64,000 bases of DNA from an uncultured Roseiflexaceae bacterium (GCA_937974195.1 CALJIC010000011.1:1-64000); one strand, 5' to 3'. Positions 26,250 to 34,585 are shown, counted from the stretch's first letter. Notes: a model not told the origin generated them from the letters alone. Numbers and translations are program-made.

Positions 26250-27104
26250 ATGCAACAGGAGTATCGCGCCGCCGGCCTCGACTGGCTCGCGGTCTGGCGG
26301 GAGATGTACGACGCCGAGCGCGAGCAGGGCGAGCAGGCCACCGCCTCGGGCTTCCACGTCGGCGCAGACTACTGGGCGGGCCAGGCCGACCGGTTCGCCG
26401 CAGCGGCGCGGCGCTCGCCCCAGCCGGACCCGTTCCTTCAGCGGGTCCTGGCGCAGCTTCGCCCGACGGACACCGTGATGGACATCGGGGCCGGCAGCGG
26501 GCGCTACCTGCCGTACCTCGCGCGCGCCTGCGCCCACGTCGTCGCGGTCGAGCCCTCGCCGGCCATGCGGGGCCACCTCGAGCGGCGCATCGCCGACGAG
26601 CGGCTGGAGAACGTCTCGGTGCTGCCGGCCAGCTGGCCCGCCCCCGACGCCCCGCCCTGCGATGTCGCGATCTCGGCCCACGTCGTGTACGCCGTGCGCG
26701 AGATCGGGCCGTTCCTCCAGCACATGGACGCGGTCGCGCGCCGGGCGTGCTTTCTCTACCTGGCCATCCGTCACCCGGCGAGCTTCATCAGCCCGCTCTG
26801 GGAGCGCTTCCACGGCCAGCCGCGCCGCCCGCTGCCCGGCGCGCTCGAGTGCCTGTGCGCGCTCCACCAGCTCGGGATTCCGGCCTCGCTGGACCTGGTG
26901 CCCGCCACCAGCCGCATCGCCTTCGCCGACGAGGCCGAGGCGTTGGCCGACGTCCGCTTCCGCCTGCGGTTCCCGCCCGACCCGCGGCGGGATGCCGAGA
27001 TCCGCGAGGTGGTGCGCGCCACGTTCGAGCGCGATGCCGATGGCGCGCTGCTCCCGCCGGGCCAGCCGGCCGCGCTGGCGGTCATCCATTGGAGTAAGGC
27101 GTAA
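26250..27104 (+). CDS. Class I SAM-dependent methyltransferase, unknown substrate
   Basis: About 284 residues. The SAM-binding motif TVMDIGAGSGRYLPYLAR is near residue 76, with the acidic ribose-binding residue in VVAVEPSPAM near 100. The rest has no signature I can assign to a specific substrate; an N-terminal helical region (LDWLAVWREMYDAEREQ) precedes the Rossmann fold. An upstream in-frame ATG at 26145 would overlap the divergent RlmI-like gene. The good promoter at 26215-26243 begins transcription at the ATG at 26250, so I favour that start and a leaderless mRNA. No operon partner: the next gene starts 150 bases later with its own ribosome site. Confidence 0.8.
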   Translation: MQQEYRAAGLDWLAVWREMYDAEREQGEQATASGFHVGADYWAGQADRFAAAARRSPQPDPFLQRVLAQLRPTDTVMDIGAGSGRYLPYLARACAHVVAVEPSPAMRGHLERRIADERLENVSVLPASWPAPDAPPCDVAISAHVVYAVREIGPFLQHMDAVARRACFLYLAIRHPASFISPLWERFHGQPRRPLPGALECLCALHQLGIPASLDLVPATSRIAFADEAEALADVRFRLRFPPDPRRDAEIREVVRATFERDADGALLPPGQPAALAVIHWSKA

Positions 27105-27258
27105 CTTTTAGCCTGTGTAGGACGTAGCATGCAGTAGATGTGAAACGGTATCTTTTGCGGGCGGCGGAGCTGCCTCGCTGGTGTCACGGGAGCGGCGACA
27201 CGCTGAGGGCTCCGCGTCCGCATGCCAGCAGCCGCGGAGCGGCGCAAAGGATAGCCCG

Positions 27259-27477
27259 ATGATGACATTTGGATCGCTTTTCGCACTGATCGCCTGCCTG
27301 GTCGTCGTGTTCCTCGTCGTCGGCGCCGTTGGCTTCGTGACCCTGCTCAAGGCCGGCGTCATCGTGCGCCACGCGACGAAGCCGACGCATCAGGATTTCA
27401 GCAACTATACTCTCAGCCAGGGCCGCGAGGTGCGTCCGGAAGAAGAGCAGCGAGCCGAGCGACCGGCCGAGCGCTGA
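27259..27477 (+). CDS. Small single-pass membrane protein
   Basis: About 72 residues. One strong hydrophobic helix (residues 6-32, LFALIACLVVVFLVVGAVGF) followed by a short charged tail rich in Glu and Arg. No family recognised. AAAGG precedes the start; a second ATG directly follows the first. It sits 33 bases before another small membrane gene on the same strand, so the two are probably co-transcribed ahead of the uracil-DNA glycosylase. Confidence 0.6.
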   Translation: MMTFGSLFALIACLVVVFLVVGAVGFVTLLKAGVIVRHATKPTHQDFSNYTLSQGREVRPEEEQRAERPAER

Positions 27478-27510
27478 TGAACGTCGTGACCAACCCGCGG
27501 ACAACAAGCT

Positions 27511-27951
27511 ATGCGTAGCGCCCTCGTCGAAGCCATCCTGGTCGGCATCGGCGTGGCCGCCGCAGCGATGGTGCTCCGCGCGCAGCTGGGCGACGCGCCG
27601 CTGTACACGCAGCTCATGGCGCTGCTCTCCGCCGGTGTCCTCCTCGGCATATTTCAGCTTGCGCTCGGATTCCGCCGCTTCCGCGGCGTCCGCCGCACTC
27701 CGCCGCGGCGGCGCCCGCCCGACGAGACACCGCCCGCTCCGCCCGCGGCGCCGGATGACAGCGACCACACCTGGACCGGGCTGATGGCGCCGGTCGCTGC
27801 GCCGCACAGCAACGGCTCGTCGCCCGACGGCGACCCGCCGGCCGAGCAGGTGGTTGCGGGAGAGCAGCAGGCCGCCGTGGCCGAAGAGCGCGCGGGAGGC
27901 GAGGCCTCCCCGGAGATGCCTTCACCTGCCGCAGAGCGGCGGGAAGAATGA
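27511..27951 (+). CDS. Membrane protein with disordered tail
   Basis: 146 residues. Two hydrophobic helices (residues 5-24 and 32-54) lead into a long Pro/Ala/Glu-rich tail from about 60 onward (RTPPRRRPPDETPPAPPAAP), which should be disordered and cytoplasmic. No enzymatic motif. The composition of the tail is extreme even for this GC-rich genome, so its sequence is likely free to drift. Downstream of the 72-residue membrane protein and 118 bases before the glycosylase start. Confidence 0.6.
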   Translation: MRSALVEAILVGIGVAAAAMVLRAQLGDAPLYTQLMALLSAGVLLGIFQLALGFRRFRGVRRTPPRRRPPDETPPAPPAAPDDSDHTWTGLMAPVAAPHSNGSSPDGDPPAEQVVAGEQQAAVAEERAGGEASPEMPSPAAERREE

Positions 27952-28020
27952 GGCCTGTGGCGGAGCCGAACGCCCGTGCGGGCGCTACCCCACGCCCGAA
28001 TGCCGCGCAGCGCCGCGGCA

Positions 28021-28029
28021 TGGTATAAT
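28021..28029 (+). promoter_or_regulatory. Extended -10 promoter of the uracil-DNA glycosylase gene
   Basis: TGGTATAAT: perfect -10 with TGn. Predicted start near 28036, next to the ATG of an 11-codon upstream ORF at 28037. Confidence 0.7.
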
Positions 28030-28036
28030 ACACGAT

Positions 28037-28072
28037 ATGCGGAAACAGAGCCTGAAGAGGACACGCCAGTGA
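28037..28072 (+). CDS. Putative 11-residue upstream ORF (MRKQSLKRTRQ)
   Basis: A complete mini-ORF beginning at or one base after the predicted transcription start, hence leaderless, and ending in TGA that overlaps the GTG start of the glycosylase (GTGA). Five of the 11 residues are basic. The layout suggests translational coupling, and the GAAGAGG site for the glycosylase lies within the mini-ORF. Could be chance; nothing shows that the peptide itself matters. Confidence 0.35.
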   Translation: MRKQSLKRTRQ

Positions 28073-28710
28073 GCGCAGCGGAAGAGCTGGGGCGGATCGC
28101 CGCCGAAGTGCGCGGCTGTCGGGCGTGCAAGCTATATCAGACAGCGACGAGGGGTGTTCCCGGCGAAGGCCCGGCCGACGCCAAGATCATGTTCATCGGC
28201 GAGGCCCCGGGATTTAACGAGGACCGCCAAGGCCGCCCGTTCGTGGGCGCCGCCGGCCAGTTCCTCGAGGAGCTGCTGGCCATCGCCGGGCTGCGCCGTC
28301 AGGATGTGTTCATCGCCAACGTGGTGAAGCACCGGCCGCCGAACAACCGTGACCCGGAGCCGGATGAGATCGCCGCGTGCGCGCCGTTCCTCGAGCGCCA
28401 GATCGCCGCCATCAACCCGCTGGTCATCGTCACCCTCGGCCGCTTCTCCATGGCGCGCTGGTTCCCCGGCGAGCGGATCTCGCGCATCCACGGCCAGCCG
28501 CGCTGGATCGGCGGCCGCATGATCATCCCGATGATGCACCCGGCCGCAGCGCTGCACCAGCCGCAGAACCGCCCGCTGATCGAGAACGACTTCCGCCGGC
28601 TGCCGGAGTTCCTCGCCGAGGCCGAGCGCCGTATGGCGCAGGCGGCGCAGAGCACAGCCGTGCCGGAGAAGCCGGACGAGCCGGAGATGGAGCAGCTGTC
28701 ACTCTTCTAG
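28069..28710 (+). CDS. Uracil-DNA glycosylase, family 4 (Fe-S type)
   Basis: About 213 residues. DNA repair enzyme removing uracil from DNA. Cysteine pair CRACKLY at residues 18-24 is the first half of the 4Fe-4S site; the water-activating motif GEAPGFNEDRQGRPFVG is near 47-63, TNVV-like IANVVKHRPPNNRDPEPDE (with cluster Cys in the following AACAPFLERQ) near 85-110, and the HPAAALHQP loop near 162. The GTG start at 28069 follows GAAGAGG; frames upstream contain the promoter. C-terminal 40 residues end in EMEQLSLF, similar to a beta-clamp-binding motif (QLSLF). A second uracil/thymine glycosylase, Mug, is at 38.7 kb. Confidence 0.93.
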   Translation: MSAAEELGRIAAEVRGCRACKLYQTATRGVPGEGPADAKIMFIGEAPGFNEDRQGRPFVGAAGQFLEELLAIAGLRRQDVFIANVVKHRPPNNRDPEPDEIAACAPFLERQIAAINPLVIVTLGRFSMARWFPGERISRIHGQPRWIGGRMIIPMMHPAAALHQPQNRPLIENDFRRLPEFLAEAERRMAQAAQSTAVPEKPDEPEMEQLSLF

Positions 28711-28719
28711 AAGCGTTCT

Positions 28720-29313
28720 ATGAAAACATACCGTCTCTCGCCCTCCGGCCGCCGCACCGCCCTCATCCTGCTCATCGGCGCGCTCATCATCTGGGCGTTC
28801 GCACTCTGGAGCTTCCGCAGCACGCTTGGCATCAGCTATAACCCGCTGGCCTTCTGGGGCTCGCTGCGCGCCAGCATCGAGCGCGGGCTCGGCGTCGGCG
28901 AGGTGGTGCCGGCGCTGCTCATGCTCGTCCTGATCGTCGCCACGCCGCTGGTGGTCTGGAACATCCTCGAGGAGTGGGACGCCGCCTACACGCCGTCTGA
29001 GGAAGGGCTGCAGTTCAGCTCGCTCGGCGTGCGCGTCACCTACCCGTGGGACGGCATCCGCGCCGTGCGCCCGGTCGATGAGGAGAGCGACGAGCCCATG
29101 GATGAGCTGGTGCTCGCCGAGGACTACACCGCCCAGATTAAGAACCCGCTGCTGCGCTTCCTCCACCGCCAGGCCTACGGCCGCACCAAGCTGCCGCTGT
29201 ACGCCGGCCTGGACGGGCGCGAGGAGCTGCTCGCGGAGATCCGACGCAGGGCCGCGCTCGATGCGGCCGTGCCCGCCGACGCCCCGGCGCCTGCCGAGGG
29301 CCAGGCTTCCTAG
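28720..29313 (+). CDS. Membrane protein with PH-like domain, unknown function
   Basis: 197 residues. Two transmembrane helices (about residues 14-33 and 65-84) are followed by a soluble beta-rich region that reads like a small PH-type domain (TPSEEGLQFSSLGVRVTYPWDGIRAVRPVDE, given here only as a guide to residues 92-122) and a short Ala/Pro tail. Begins nine bases after the glycosylase stop and so is probably in the same operon. No enzymatic residues are evident. Confidence 0.55.
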   Translation: MKTYRLSPSGRRTALILLIGALIIWAFALWSFRSTLGISYNPLAFWGSLRASIERGLGVGEVVPALLMLVLIVATPLVVWNILEEWDAAYTPSEEGLQFSSLGVRVTYPWDGIRAVRPVDEESDEPMDELVLAEDYTAQIKNPLLRFLHRQAYGRTKLPLYAGLDGREELLAEIRRRAALDAAVPADAPAPAEGQAS

Positions 29314-29356
29314 TGTCGTATGGCCGTCCTGTGCGGCGGCTCGATATATCAGCCTT

Positions 29357-29401
29357 TGCGGCTCAGCCGCCCGCTCTGCGCCGAGCGGGGGCGCAGCCGC
29401 A
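29357..29401 (+). other. Nested hairpin in the leader before RNase J
   Basis: TGCGGCT pairs with AGCCGCA and, inside, CCCGCTC with GAGCGGG around a TGCGCC loop. It lies 72 bases upstream of the rnj start. May be a weak terminator for the preceding gene or a 5'-end stabilising structure for the nuclease's own mRNA. Confidence 0.45.
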
Positions 29402-29472
29402 GTTTGAACAGAAAGGAGTGAAGGACGAGCCTGACGTCATTCTGACCGGCTAGGACTTCAACAGCAAAGCCT

Positions 29473-31158
29473 ATGGCAAAGAACAGATTGCGCGTTATTC
29501 CCCTAGGCGGGGCCGGCGAGGTCGGGCGCAACATGTGGGTGCTCGAGCACGACGATGAGATCATCGTGCTCGACTGCGGTGTTATGTTCCCCGAGGCGGA
29601 GATGCTCGGGGTGGATCTCGTGCTGCCCGATATCACGTATCTGCGCGACCAGAAGGAGAAGATCAAGGGCATCCTCCTGACCCACGGCCACGAGGACCAC
29701 GTCGGCGCGCTGCCCTACGTCCTGCCGCAGCTCGGGTTCCCGCCGGTGTACGGCACGCCTCTGACGATCGGCATGGTCACCGGCAAGCTGAAGGAGCACC
29801 GGCTGCTCGAGCAGACGACCCTGGTGCGCTTCCAGGCCGGCGAGAACTTCACCGTCGGCTCGTTCGGCATCGAGCCCTTCCACGTTGCGCACTCCATCCC
29901 CGATACCGTCGGCTTCGGCATCACCACGCCGGCCGGCCTGGCGGTGTACCTGACGGACTGGAAGTTCGACCATACGCCCGTCGATGGGCGCCCGACCGAT
30001 ACGACCAAGATCGCCGAGCTCGGCCGGCGCTCGCCGCTGGTGCTGATCACCGACTGCGTGCGCGTCGAGTCGAAGGGCTACACGCCGAGCGAGCAGGTGG
30101 TCGGCGAGGCGTTCGACAACATCTTCGCCATCGCCCCCGGCCGCATCATCGTCGCCACCTTCGCCTCCAACATCTCGCGCGTCCAGCAGGTGATCGACTC
30201 GGCCGAGGCCTACGGGCGCAAGGTCGTGCTCGCCGGGCGCAGCATGGAGAACAACAGCCGTATCGCGCTGGACCTCGGCTACCTGCGCGCCGAGCCGGGC
30301 ACGCTCATCCGCCCGCACGAGGCCAACGCCCTCCCCGATGACCAGGTGGCGGTGGTGTGCACCGGCAGCCAGGGCGAGCCGATGGCCGCTCTGGCGCGCA
30401 TGGCCAACCGCGATTACCCGAACGTCAAGATCAAGCCCGGCGACACCGTGGTCGTCTCGGCCACGCCGATCCCCGGCAACGAGGTGTCGGTCAACCGGGT
30501 GATCAACAACCTGTTCCGGCTCGGCGCCGATGTGATCTACGGCGGCAGCCCGGGCGGCCAGAACGTCCACGTCTCGGGGCACGCCGCGCAGGAGGAGCTC
30601 AAGATGGTGCTCGCCCTGCTGCGCCCCGAGTTCGTCGTGCCGTTCCACGGCGACTACCGCCACATGATCCTGTACCGCAAGCTCGCCCAGGGCATGGGCA
30701 GCCTCATCCCGGCCGAGAACATCCTGCTGCCCGAGAACGGCGCCGTGATGGAGTTCAGCCGCAACTTCGGTAAGGTCACCGGCAAGGCGCCCGTCGGCTA
30801 CGTGTACGTGGACGGCACGACGGTGGGCGATGTCGGCAATGTGGTGGTGCGCGACCGCCAGCTGCTGGCGCGTGACGGCATCCTGATGGTGGTGGTGAGC
30901 ATCGACCGGACCACTGGGGAGCTGGTGGCCGGGCCGGACGTCGTCTCGCGCGGCTTCGTCTACATGCGCCAGTCCGACGATCTGATCGACGCGACCAAGG
31001 ACGTCGTGCGTGACGCACTGCTGAACAGGAACGGCAGCGGCCAGACCGAGACGGACAGCAACTTCGTCAACCGCAAGATCAAGGACGTCGTCAGCGACTT
31101 CCTCTACGGCCAGACCAAGCGCCGGCCGATGGTGCTGCCGGTGGTGATGGAGGTCTAG
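29473..31158 (+). CDS. rnj: Ribonuclease J
   Basis: Metallo-beta-lactamase-fold ribonuclease with 5'-exo- and endonuclease activity, central to RNA turnover and working with RNase Y (4.9 kb). 561 residues, standard length. The metal-binding motif THGHEDHVGALPYVL begins near residue 73; further ligands are in HVAHSIPDTVG near 143 and DWKFDHTP near 163. The beta-CASP domain includes FASNISRVQQVIDSA near 230 and the motif SGHAAQEELKMVL near 370, then VPFHGDYRHM, where the histidine completes the site. The C-terminal domain is present. Start at 29473 reproduces the family N terminus; its ribosome site is weak. Ends in a strong bidirectional terminator. Confidence 0.97.
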   Translation: MAKNRLRVIPLGGAGEVGRNMWVLEHDDEIIVLDCGVMFPEAEMLGVDLVLPDITYLRDQKEKIKGILLTHGHEDHVGALPYVLPQLGFPPVYGTPLTIGMVTGKLKEHRLLEQTTLVRFQAGENFTVGSFGIEPFHVAHSIPDTVGFGITTPAGLAVYLTDWKFDHTPVDGRPTDTTKIAELGRRSPLVLITDCVRVESKGYTPSEQVVGEAFDNIFAIAPGRIIVATFASNISRVQQVIDSAEAYGRKVVLAGRSMENNSRIALDLGYLRAEPGTLIRPHEANALPDDQVAVVCTGSQGEPMAALARMANRDYPNVKIKPGDTVVVSATPIPGNEVSVNRVINNLFRLGADVIYGGSPGGQNVHVSGHAAQEELKMVLALLRPEFVVPFHGDYRHMILYRKLAQGMGSLIPAENILLPENGAVMEFSRNFGKVTGKAPVGYVYVDGTTVGDVGNVVVRDRQLLARDGILMVVVSIDRTTGELVAGPDVVSRGFVYMRQSDDLIDATKDVVRDALLNRNGSGQTETDSNFVNRKIKDVVSDFLYGQTKRRPMVLPVVMEV

Positions 31159-31228
31159 CCGCCGGCTACGGAGCGCCGCAACTCCTGTTTGCAGGCGCAG
31201 ACGTTCCAAGATCCTCGTATCAGGGACA

Positions 31229-31282
31229 AAGTGAAGCGTGCAATGTGGGCTTCGGAAGCCGCACCTTGCACGCTTCGCTTTT
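31229..31282. terminator. Bidirectional terminator between rnj and rimI
   Basis: AAGTGAAGCGTGCAA pairs with TTGCACGCTTCGCTT (one G-T), with an additional inner stem GGCTTC/GAAGCC; TTTT on the plus strand side. The minus-strand stop codon of the acetyltransferase overlaps its right edge. Confidence 0.85.
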
Positions 31283-31964
31283 AGCTCTGCGGGGATTGAA
31301 GTGTGGACGGCCGCACGACCGGAGGCTCGGCCGCCTCCTCGCGCAGCCGGGCGAAGAGGCGCTCGCGCAGCTGCCGCAGCCGCTCCTGGTAGGCCGGGCT
31401 GCGGATCGGGTCGGTCCACATAATCAGCGCGTCCTCGCCGTTGTCGGTGTAGTAGCGCGGGCGCGTGCCGGCCGGGCGGAAGCCGTACTTCACATACAGC
31501 TGCTGCGCCACCAGGTTGCTCACGCGCACCTCAAGCGTCAGCACGTCGGCGTTGAGGCTGATCGCCTGGTCGATCAGGCCGTTCAGCAGCAGCTCGCCGA
31601 TCCCGCGGCCGCGGAACTCCGGCGCGACGGCGATCGTCGTGATGTGCCCCTCGTCGACGCTGAGCCAGACTCCGCCGTAGCCGACGATCGGGTAGGGGCT
31701 CTGCTCCTGCTGTGGGGTGCGGAAAAAACGGGGCAGGAGGGAGGAGAGCAGGCCGCGCCGCGTGGGGCGGCGCTCCTCGCGCGGTGGGGGCAGCGTCGGC
31801 GAGGCGCGGGCGACGATGTAGCGGCTGGTCGACGGGTTCCGCAGCTCCTGGCGGTAGGTGTTGGCGGACCAGGGTGTGTTGAAGCTGCGCCGCTCGATCG
31901 CCTGCACCTGCTCGATGTCGGCTTCCGACATCCGCTCGACGAAGTAGTACACCGCCGCCCCCAC
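31281..31964 (-). CDS. rimI: GNAT N-acetyltransferase, RimI-like
   Basis: Up to 227 residues. Catalyses N-terminal acetylation of a protein (ribosomal protein bS18 in E. coli). The acetyl-CoA binding motif is EFRGRGIGELLLNGLI near residue 116, and the flanking SVDEGHITTIAVAPEFRGRG and TLEVRVSNLVAQQLYVKYGF are typical of RimI, as is the N-terminal QVQAIERRSFNTPWSANTYRQEL. A 25-residue insertion (PTLPPPREERRPTRRG) around residues 55-80 is unusual. Start codon is GTG; either 31964 or 31952 (which gives YYFVERMSEAD, nearer the family N terminus) is possible. Ends inside a bidirectional terminator shared with rnj. Confidence 0.85.
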   Translation of the reverse strand: MGAAVYYFVERMSEADIEQVQAIERRSFNTPWSANTYRQELRNPSTSRYIVARASPTLPPPREERRPTRRGLLSSLLPRFFRTPQQEQSPYPIVGYGGVWLSVDEGHITTIAVAPEFRGRGIGELLLNGLIDQAISLNADVLTLEVRVSNLVAQQLYVKYGFRPAGTRPRYYTDNGEDALIMWTDPIRSPAYQERLRQLRERLFARLREEAAEPPVVRPSTLQSPQS

Positions 31965-31970
31965 GAGCGC

Positions 31971-32005
31971 AGCGTAGAGACGTTCCGCCAGGGCGTCTCT
32001 ACGCT
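31971..32005. terminator. Inverted repeat after the lipoprotein gene
   Basis: AGCGTAGAGACG (31971-31982) and CGTCTCTACGCT (31994-32005), perfect 12 base pairs with an 11-base loop. The GTAGAGACG/CGTCTCTAC palindrome is of a type often dispersed in Chloroflexota and cyanobacterial genomes. It ends the lipoprotein transcript and lies just upstream of rimI. Confidence 0.7.
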
Positions 32006-32023
32006 ATGCCCTGCCCGCTGATT

Positions 32024-32848
32024 CTACTGCTGCGGCGTCAGCGGCCTGGCGCTAGCCGGGTCGTTCGGGTCGAGCACCAGCTGCGCGGCGTACGCGCCGT
32101 CTCGGCCGAACCCGCCGCCGCTCGAGAACTGGCCGGTGACCTCCACCAGGCCCCAGACGTAGCTGTTATTCGGGCCGACGTTCAGCTGGCCCGAGACCGG
32201 TGGCGGGAAGCCCTCCATCCAGATCGCCTGGCCGACCGGCTGCGGGCTGCCGCCGTCCTCCTCGACCGAGACACCCTCGGCCAGCACATAGATCACACCG
32301 TTCCAGAAGTAGTAGCCCTGGGTGGTGACCGTCTGGCCGTTGTACTGCGCCGGGTTCTGCGCCAGCTCGAAGAGCGACACCTTGCCCTCGCCGAGCGGCT
32401 GGTTGGAGATACGCTGCTCGGTGCGGCGCACGCGCTCGATCGGCTCGGCCGCGCTGACGGTGATGCGGTGCTTGAAGGCGCCGTCCGTGCCGTAGCTGCC
32501 GCCAGACTCGAAGCGGCCGCTGACGCGCACGAAGCCGTACACCGCGTCGCCGGGGCGGTGCAGCTCTGCCGTAACCTCCTCGGGGAAGCCCTCGAGCCAG
32601 ATCTGCTCGCCGAGCGCCTGCGCGTCCAGGCCGTTGTCCAGCGTGCTGACCCCCAGCGCCAGAACCTTGGCGCCGCCGCGGTCCAGATACGCGCCGGAGA
32701 CGGTCACTTCCTTCCCGTTGTACTCGCTCGCCTTCGAGATCAGATCTGGGACGTAGAGCGACGCGCTGCCACCGCCGCACGCCGCCAGCGCCAGTGCAGC
32801 GGCGAGCAGCGTCACAGACGCGATGAACCGTTTCACCCGAGATGGCAT
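32024..32848 (-). CDS. Lipoprotein with two OB-fold-like repeats
   Basis: About 274 residues. A signal peptide with basic n-region (PSRVKRF), hydrophobic core and lipobox LAAC (cysteine near residue 23) sends it to the outer face of the membrane. After a GGGSASL linker come two similar modules: residues 30-135 (YNGKEVTVSGAYLDRGG, QIWLEGFPEEV, VRVSGRFESGGSYGTDGAF) and 150-262 (YNGQTVTTQGYYFWNG, AIWMEGFPPPV, VEVTGQFSSGGGFGRDGAY). The duplicated pattern resembles OB-fold lipoproteins of unknown function. The start at 32848 has GAGGG upstream and gives a good signal peptide. Expressed from a consensus promoter. Confidence 0.8.
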   Translation of the reverse strand: MPSRVKRFIASVTLLAAALALAACGGGSASLYVPDLISKASEYNGKEVTVSGAYLDRGGAKVLALGVSTLDNGLDAQALGEQIWLEGFPEEVTAELHRPGDAVYGFVRVSGRFESGGSYGTDGAFKHRITVSAAEPIERVRRTEQRISNQPLGEGKVSLFELAQNPAQYNGQTVTTQGYYFWNGVIYVLAEGVSVEEDGGSPQPVGQAIWMEGFPPPVSGQLNVGPNNSYVWGLVEVTGQFSSGGGFGRDGAYAAQLVLDPNDPASARPLTPQQ

Positions 32849-32882
32849 AGTGACCCTCGATACCTTGCTGTAGCGAGATCGC

Positions 32883-32911
32883 ATTATAGAGTCGGCGGCA
32901 CGAGTTGTCAA
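32883..32911 (-). promoter_or_regulatory. Consensus promoter of the lipoprotein gene
   Basis: On the minus strand TTGACA (32906-32911), exactly 17 bases, TATAAT (32883-32888). Matches consensus at all twelve positions. Predicted start near 32876, 28 bases before the ATG. Confidence 0.85.
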
Positions 32912-33689
32912 AGCTCATCTATATTGTTAGAACTTACGCGGAGGTCTGTCCTGCACCCGGGCTCGTTCCTACGGACGCTCCGCCCTGCACCCGGGCTCGT
33001 TCCGCAGGCGCTCTGCCCCGCACCCAGGCTGCTTGTGCTGGCATTCATGCGCATGCAGGCGCTCCGCCCTGCACCACCCGCGCCAGGGCCGCAGGCCCTG
33101 GACCCGCAAGGGAACGAGAACCGTGCCAGTCTGCCCGTTGCCATGCCCACCTCCACCGATGCCCGTGCCCCAGGCACAGACTGATGCGCTGCAATGCCCA
33201 CTGAGCCGAGCGGCTGGTGTGCGGAGGCACGACAACGGGCGTGCGAGGGGAGGCGGCGCCGCTTGCGGGGTCGGTACCCCTCTCGCCTTCACACGCTGTG
33301 ACCGCACCGCGTACTCCTGTATGTTTATATGGTTGGCGTGGACGGCCCGCAGGGACCCACGCTAGCCGGGATGAAGGGCCAACGGCTCTTCAGAAAGGAA
33401 CATCAGGGAGCAAAGCCACCCCGAACCCCACCAAAGCAGCCTTCCGCGGGAGGGCGCAGGCCCACCGAGATCCTTAATTGTTCGCAAGCCGGGCGGTTCG
33501 GAGGGCCGCAAGCCCTCCAAGATCTTTATTTCCTTGTCGCTCTGTGGCGGCGCAGTCGCCGCAGAACGACGATAAAGAAGCGAAGAGCGGGACGGCCTCG
33601 TTTCTCGTGCCCGCTGGACACGGGGTGGAGAGGTGAGGCCGCCCCGCGCTTCCTGTAATACAGATGTCATCCGGCAGGGCAGCTACTCG
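32912..33689. repeat. Non-coding repeat-rich island
   Basis: No believable gene: frames here use codons unlike the neighbours and lack ribosome sites. It starts with degenerate tandem units about 34 bases long, two of which carry the identical 20-mer CCTGCACCCGGGCTCGTTCC (32950-32969 and 32984-33003), with decayed units near 33016 and 33066. The right half holds a copy of the composite hairpin repeat. AT content is higher between 33460 and 33600 than in flanking genes. It may be a decayed integration site or intergenic element cluster. Confidence 0.6.
33498..33575. repeat. Composite hairpin repeat copy
   Basis: TCGGAGGGCCGCAAGCCCTCC (arm hairpin), a T-rich spacer (GATCTTTATTTCC), then TCGCTCTGTGGCGGCGCAG and TCGCCGCAGAACGACGA, the central hairpin with a few mismatches. 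Same order and spacing as at 44.2 kb. Confidence 0.65.
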
Positions 33690-33719
33690 TTGACCCCTCT
33701 GTAAGGCGCCTCGTATAAT
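33690..33719 (+). promoter_or_regulatory. Promoter of the coiled-coil membrane protein gene
   Basis: TTGACC (33690-33695), 18-base spacer, TATAAT (33714-33719). Predicted start near 33726, 20 bases before the ATG. Confidence 0.75.
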
Positions 33720-33745
33720 GCGTTGACAGTTAATGGGAGGTGTCT

Positions 33746-34420
33746 ATGGGCGCGCTGTTCGTCGCTTTGGGAATAATGGTGCTGGCTCTTCTGGCCCTGC
33801 TGCTCTGGTTCGTCCCGCACCTGCTGCACCAGCAGGCGTCACGAGTGGCAAGCGAGACGGCGCAGCTCCGCGAGATGCTGCTGGATCTTCTGAACGAGCA
33901 GGAGTCGGTGGCGATGCGCCAGACGCAGCTGGGCTCGTCGCTCGTCCAGCTGCAGGGCCGGATCGAGTCGATCGCGCAGATCAGCCACTCGGTGCCGCCG
34001 GCGCAGCTCTCGCCGGAGACGGCCAGCAGCATGCAGCAGCTCGAGGCGCGCCTAGGCGATCTCCAGCGGCAGATCCAGATCTGGGCCGAGGGCCGCCAGC
34101 GCGGCGCGCAGCAGCGCGCGATGCAGGACAACGAGGCCTGGGCGAACCTCATGGGGCTGCTCGCCGCCATCCAGGAGCGGGTCGGCGCGCTCTCCAAGGA
34201 CCGCGCGACGGCTCTGGCGGCGGTGCAGGCGACGCAGCTGCTCGAGGATCTGGAGCGCGAGATGCAGAACCTGCGCACGATCTCCGAGGATATCGCGACG
34301 CTGCAGCTCCGGCTGCGCCGCTCGTTCGGCGAGCGCGAGGCGGCGATCGCCAACCTCCGGGCGCGGTCCGCCAACGGCGTTGAGACGACTCATACGCCCG
34401 CGTACCTTCCCCGCTCGTAG
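33746..34420 (+). CDS. Membrane-anchored coiled-coil protein
   Basis: About 224 residues. An N-terminal transmembrane helix (residues 3-24) is followed by a long helical, heptad-patterned region rich in Gln, Glu, Leu and Ala (about 30-200). No catalytic motif. It somewhat resembles the layout of RmuC-like or methyl-accepting-type coiled coils without their domains. The start at 33746 is preceded by GGGAGG six bases upstream; an in-frame GTG two codons earlier is less well placed. Own promoter; no obvious operon partner since the hydrolase follows after 165 bases. Confidence 0.7.
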   Translation: MGALFVALGIMVLALLALLLWFVPHLLHQQASRVASETAQLREMLLDLLNEQESVAMRQTQLGSSLVQLQGRIESIAQISHSVPPAQLSPETASSMQQLEARLGDLQRQIQIWAEGRQRGAQQRAMQDNEAWANLMGLLAAIQERVGALSKDRATALAAVQATQLLEDLEREMQNLRTISEDIATLQLRLRRSFGEREAAIANLRARSANGVETTHTPAYLPRS

Positions 34421-34585
34421 GGATGTGCCGGCGCGCGCAGACACGACGAATTGACGTAGCCAGCGGATCTTTTCACCACCCTTGATCGGTATATTAGTGC
34501 TGGCCCACAGCCGGTGGGCGCGTATCGGCGGGCCAGGCACTCATACAACCGGCGACGACCATTAGCGCTTGCGACCGACGTAGCC

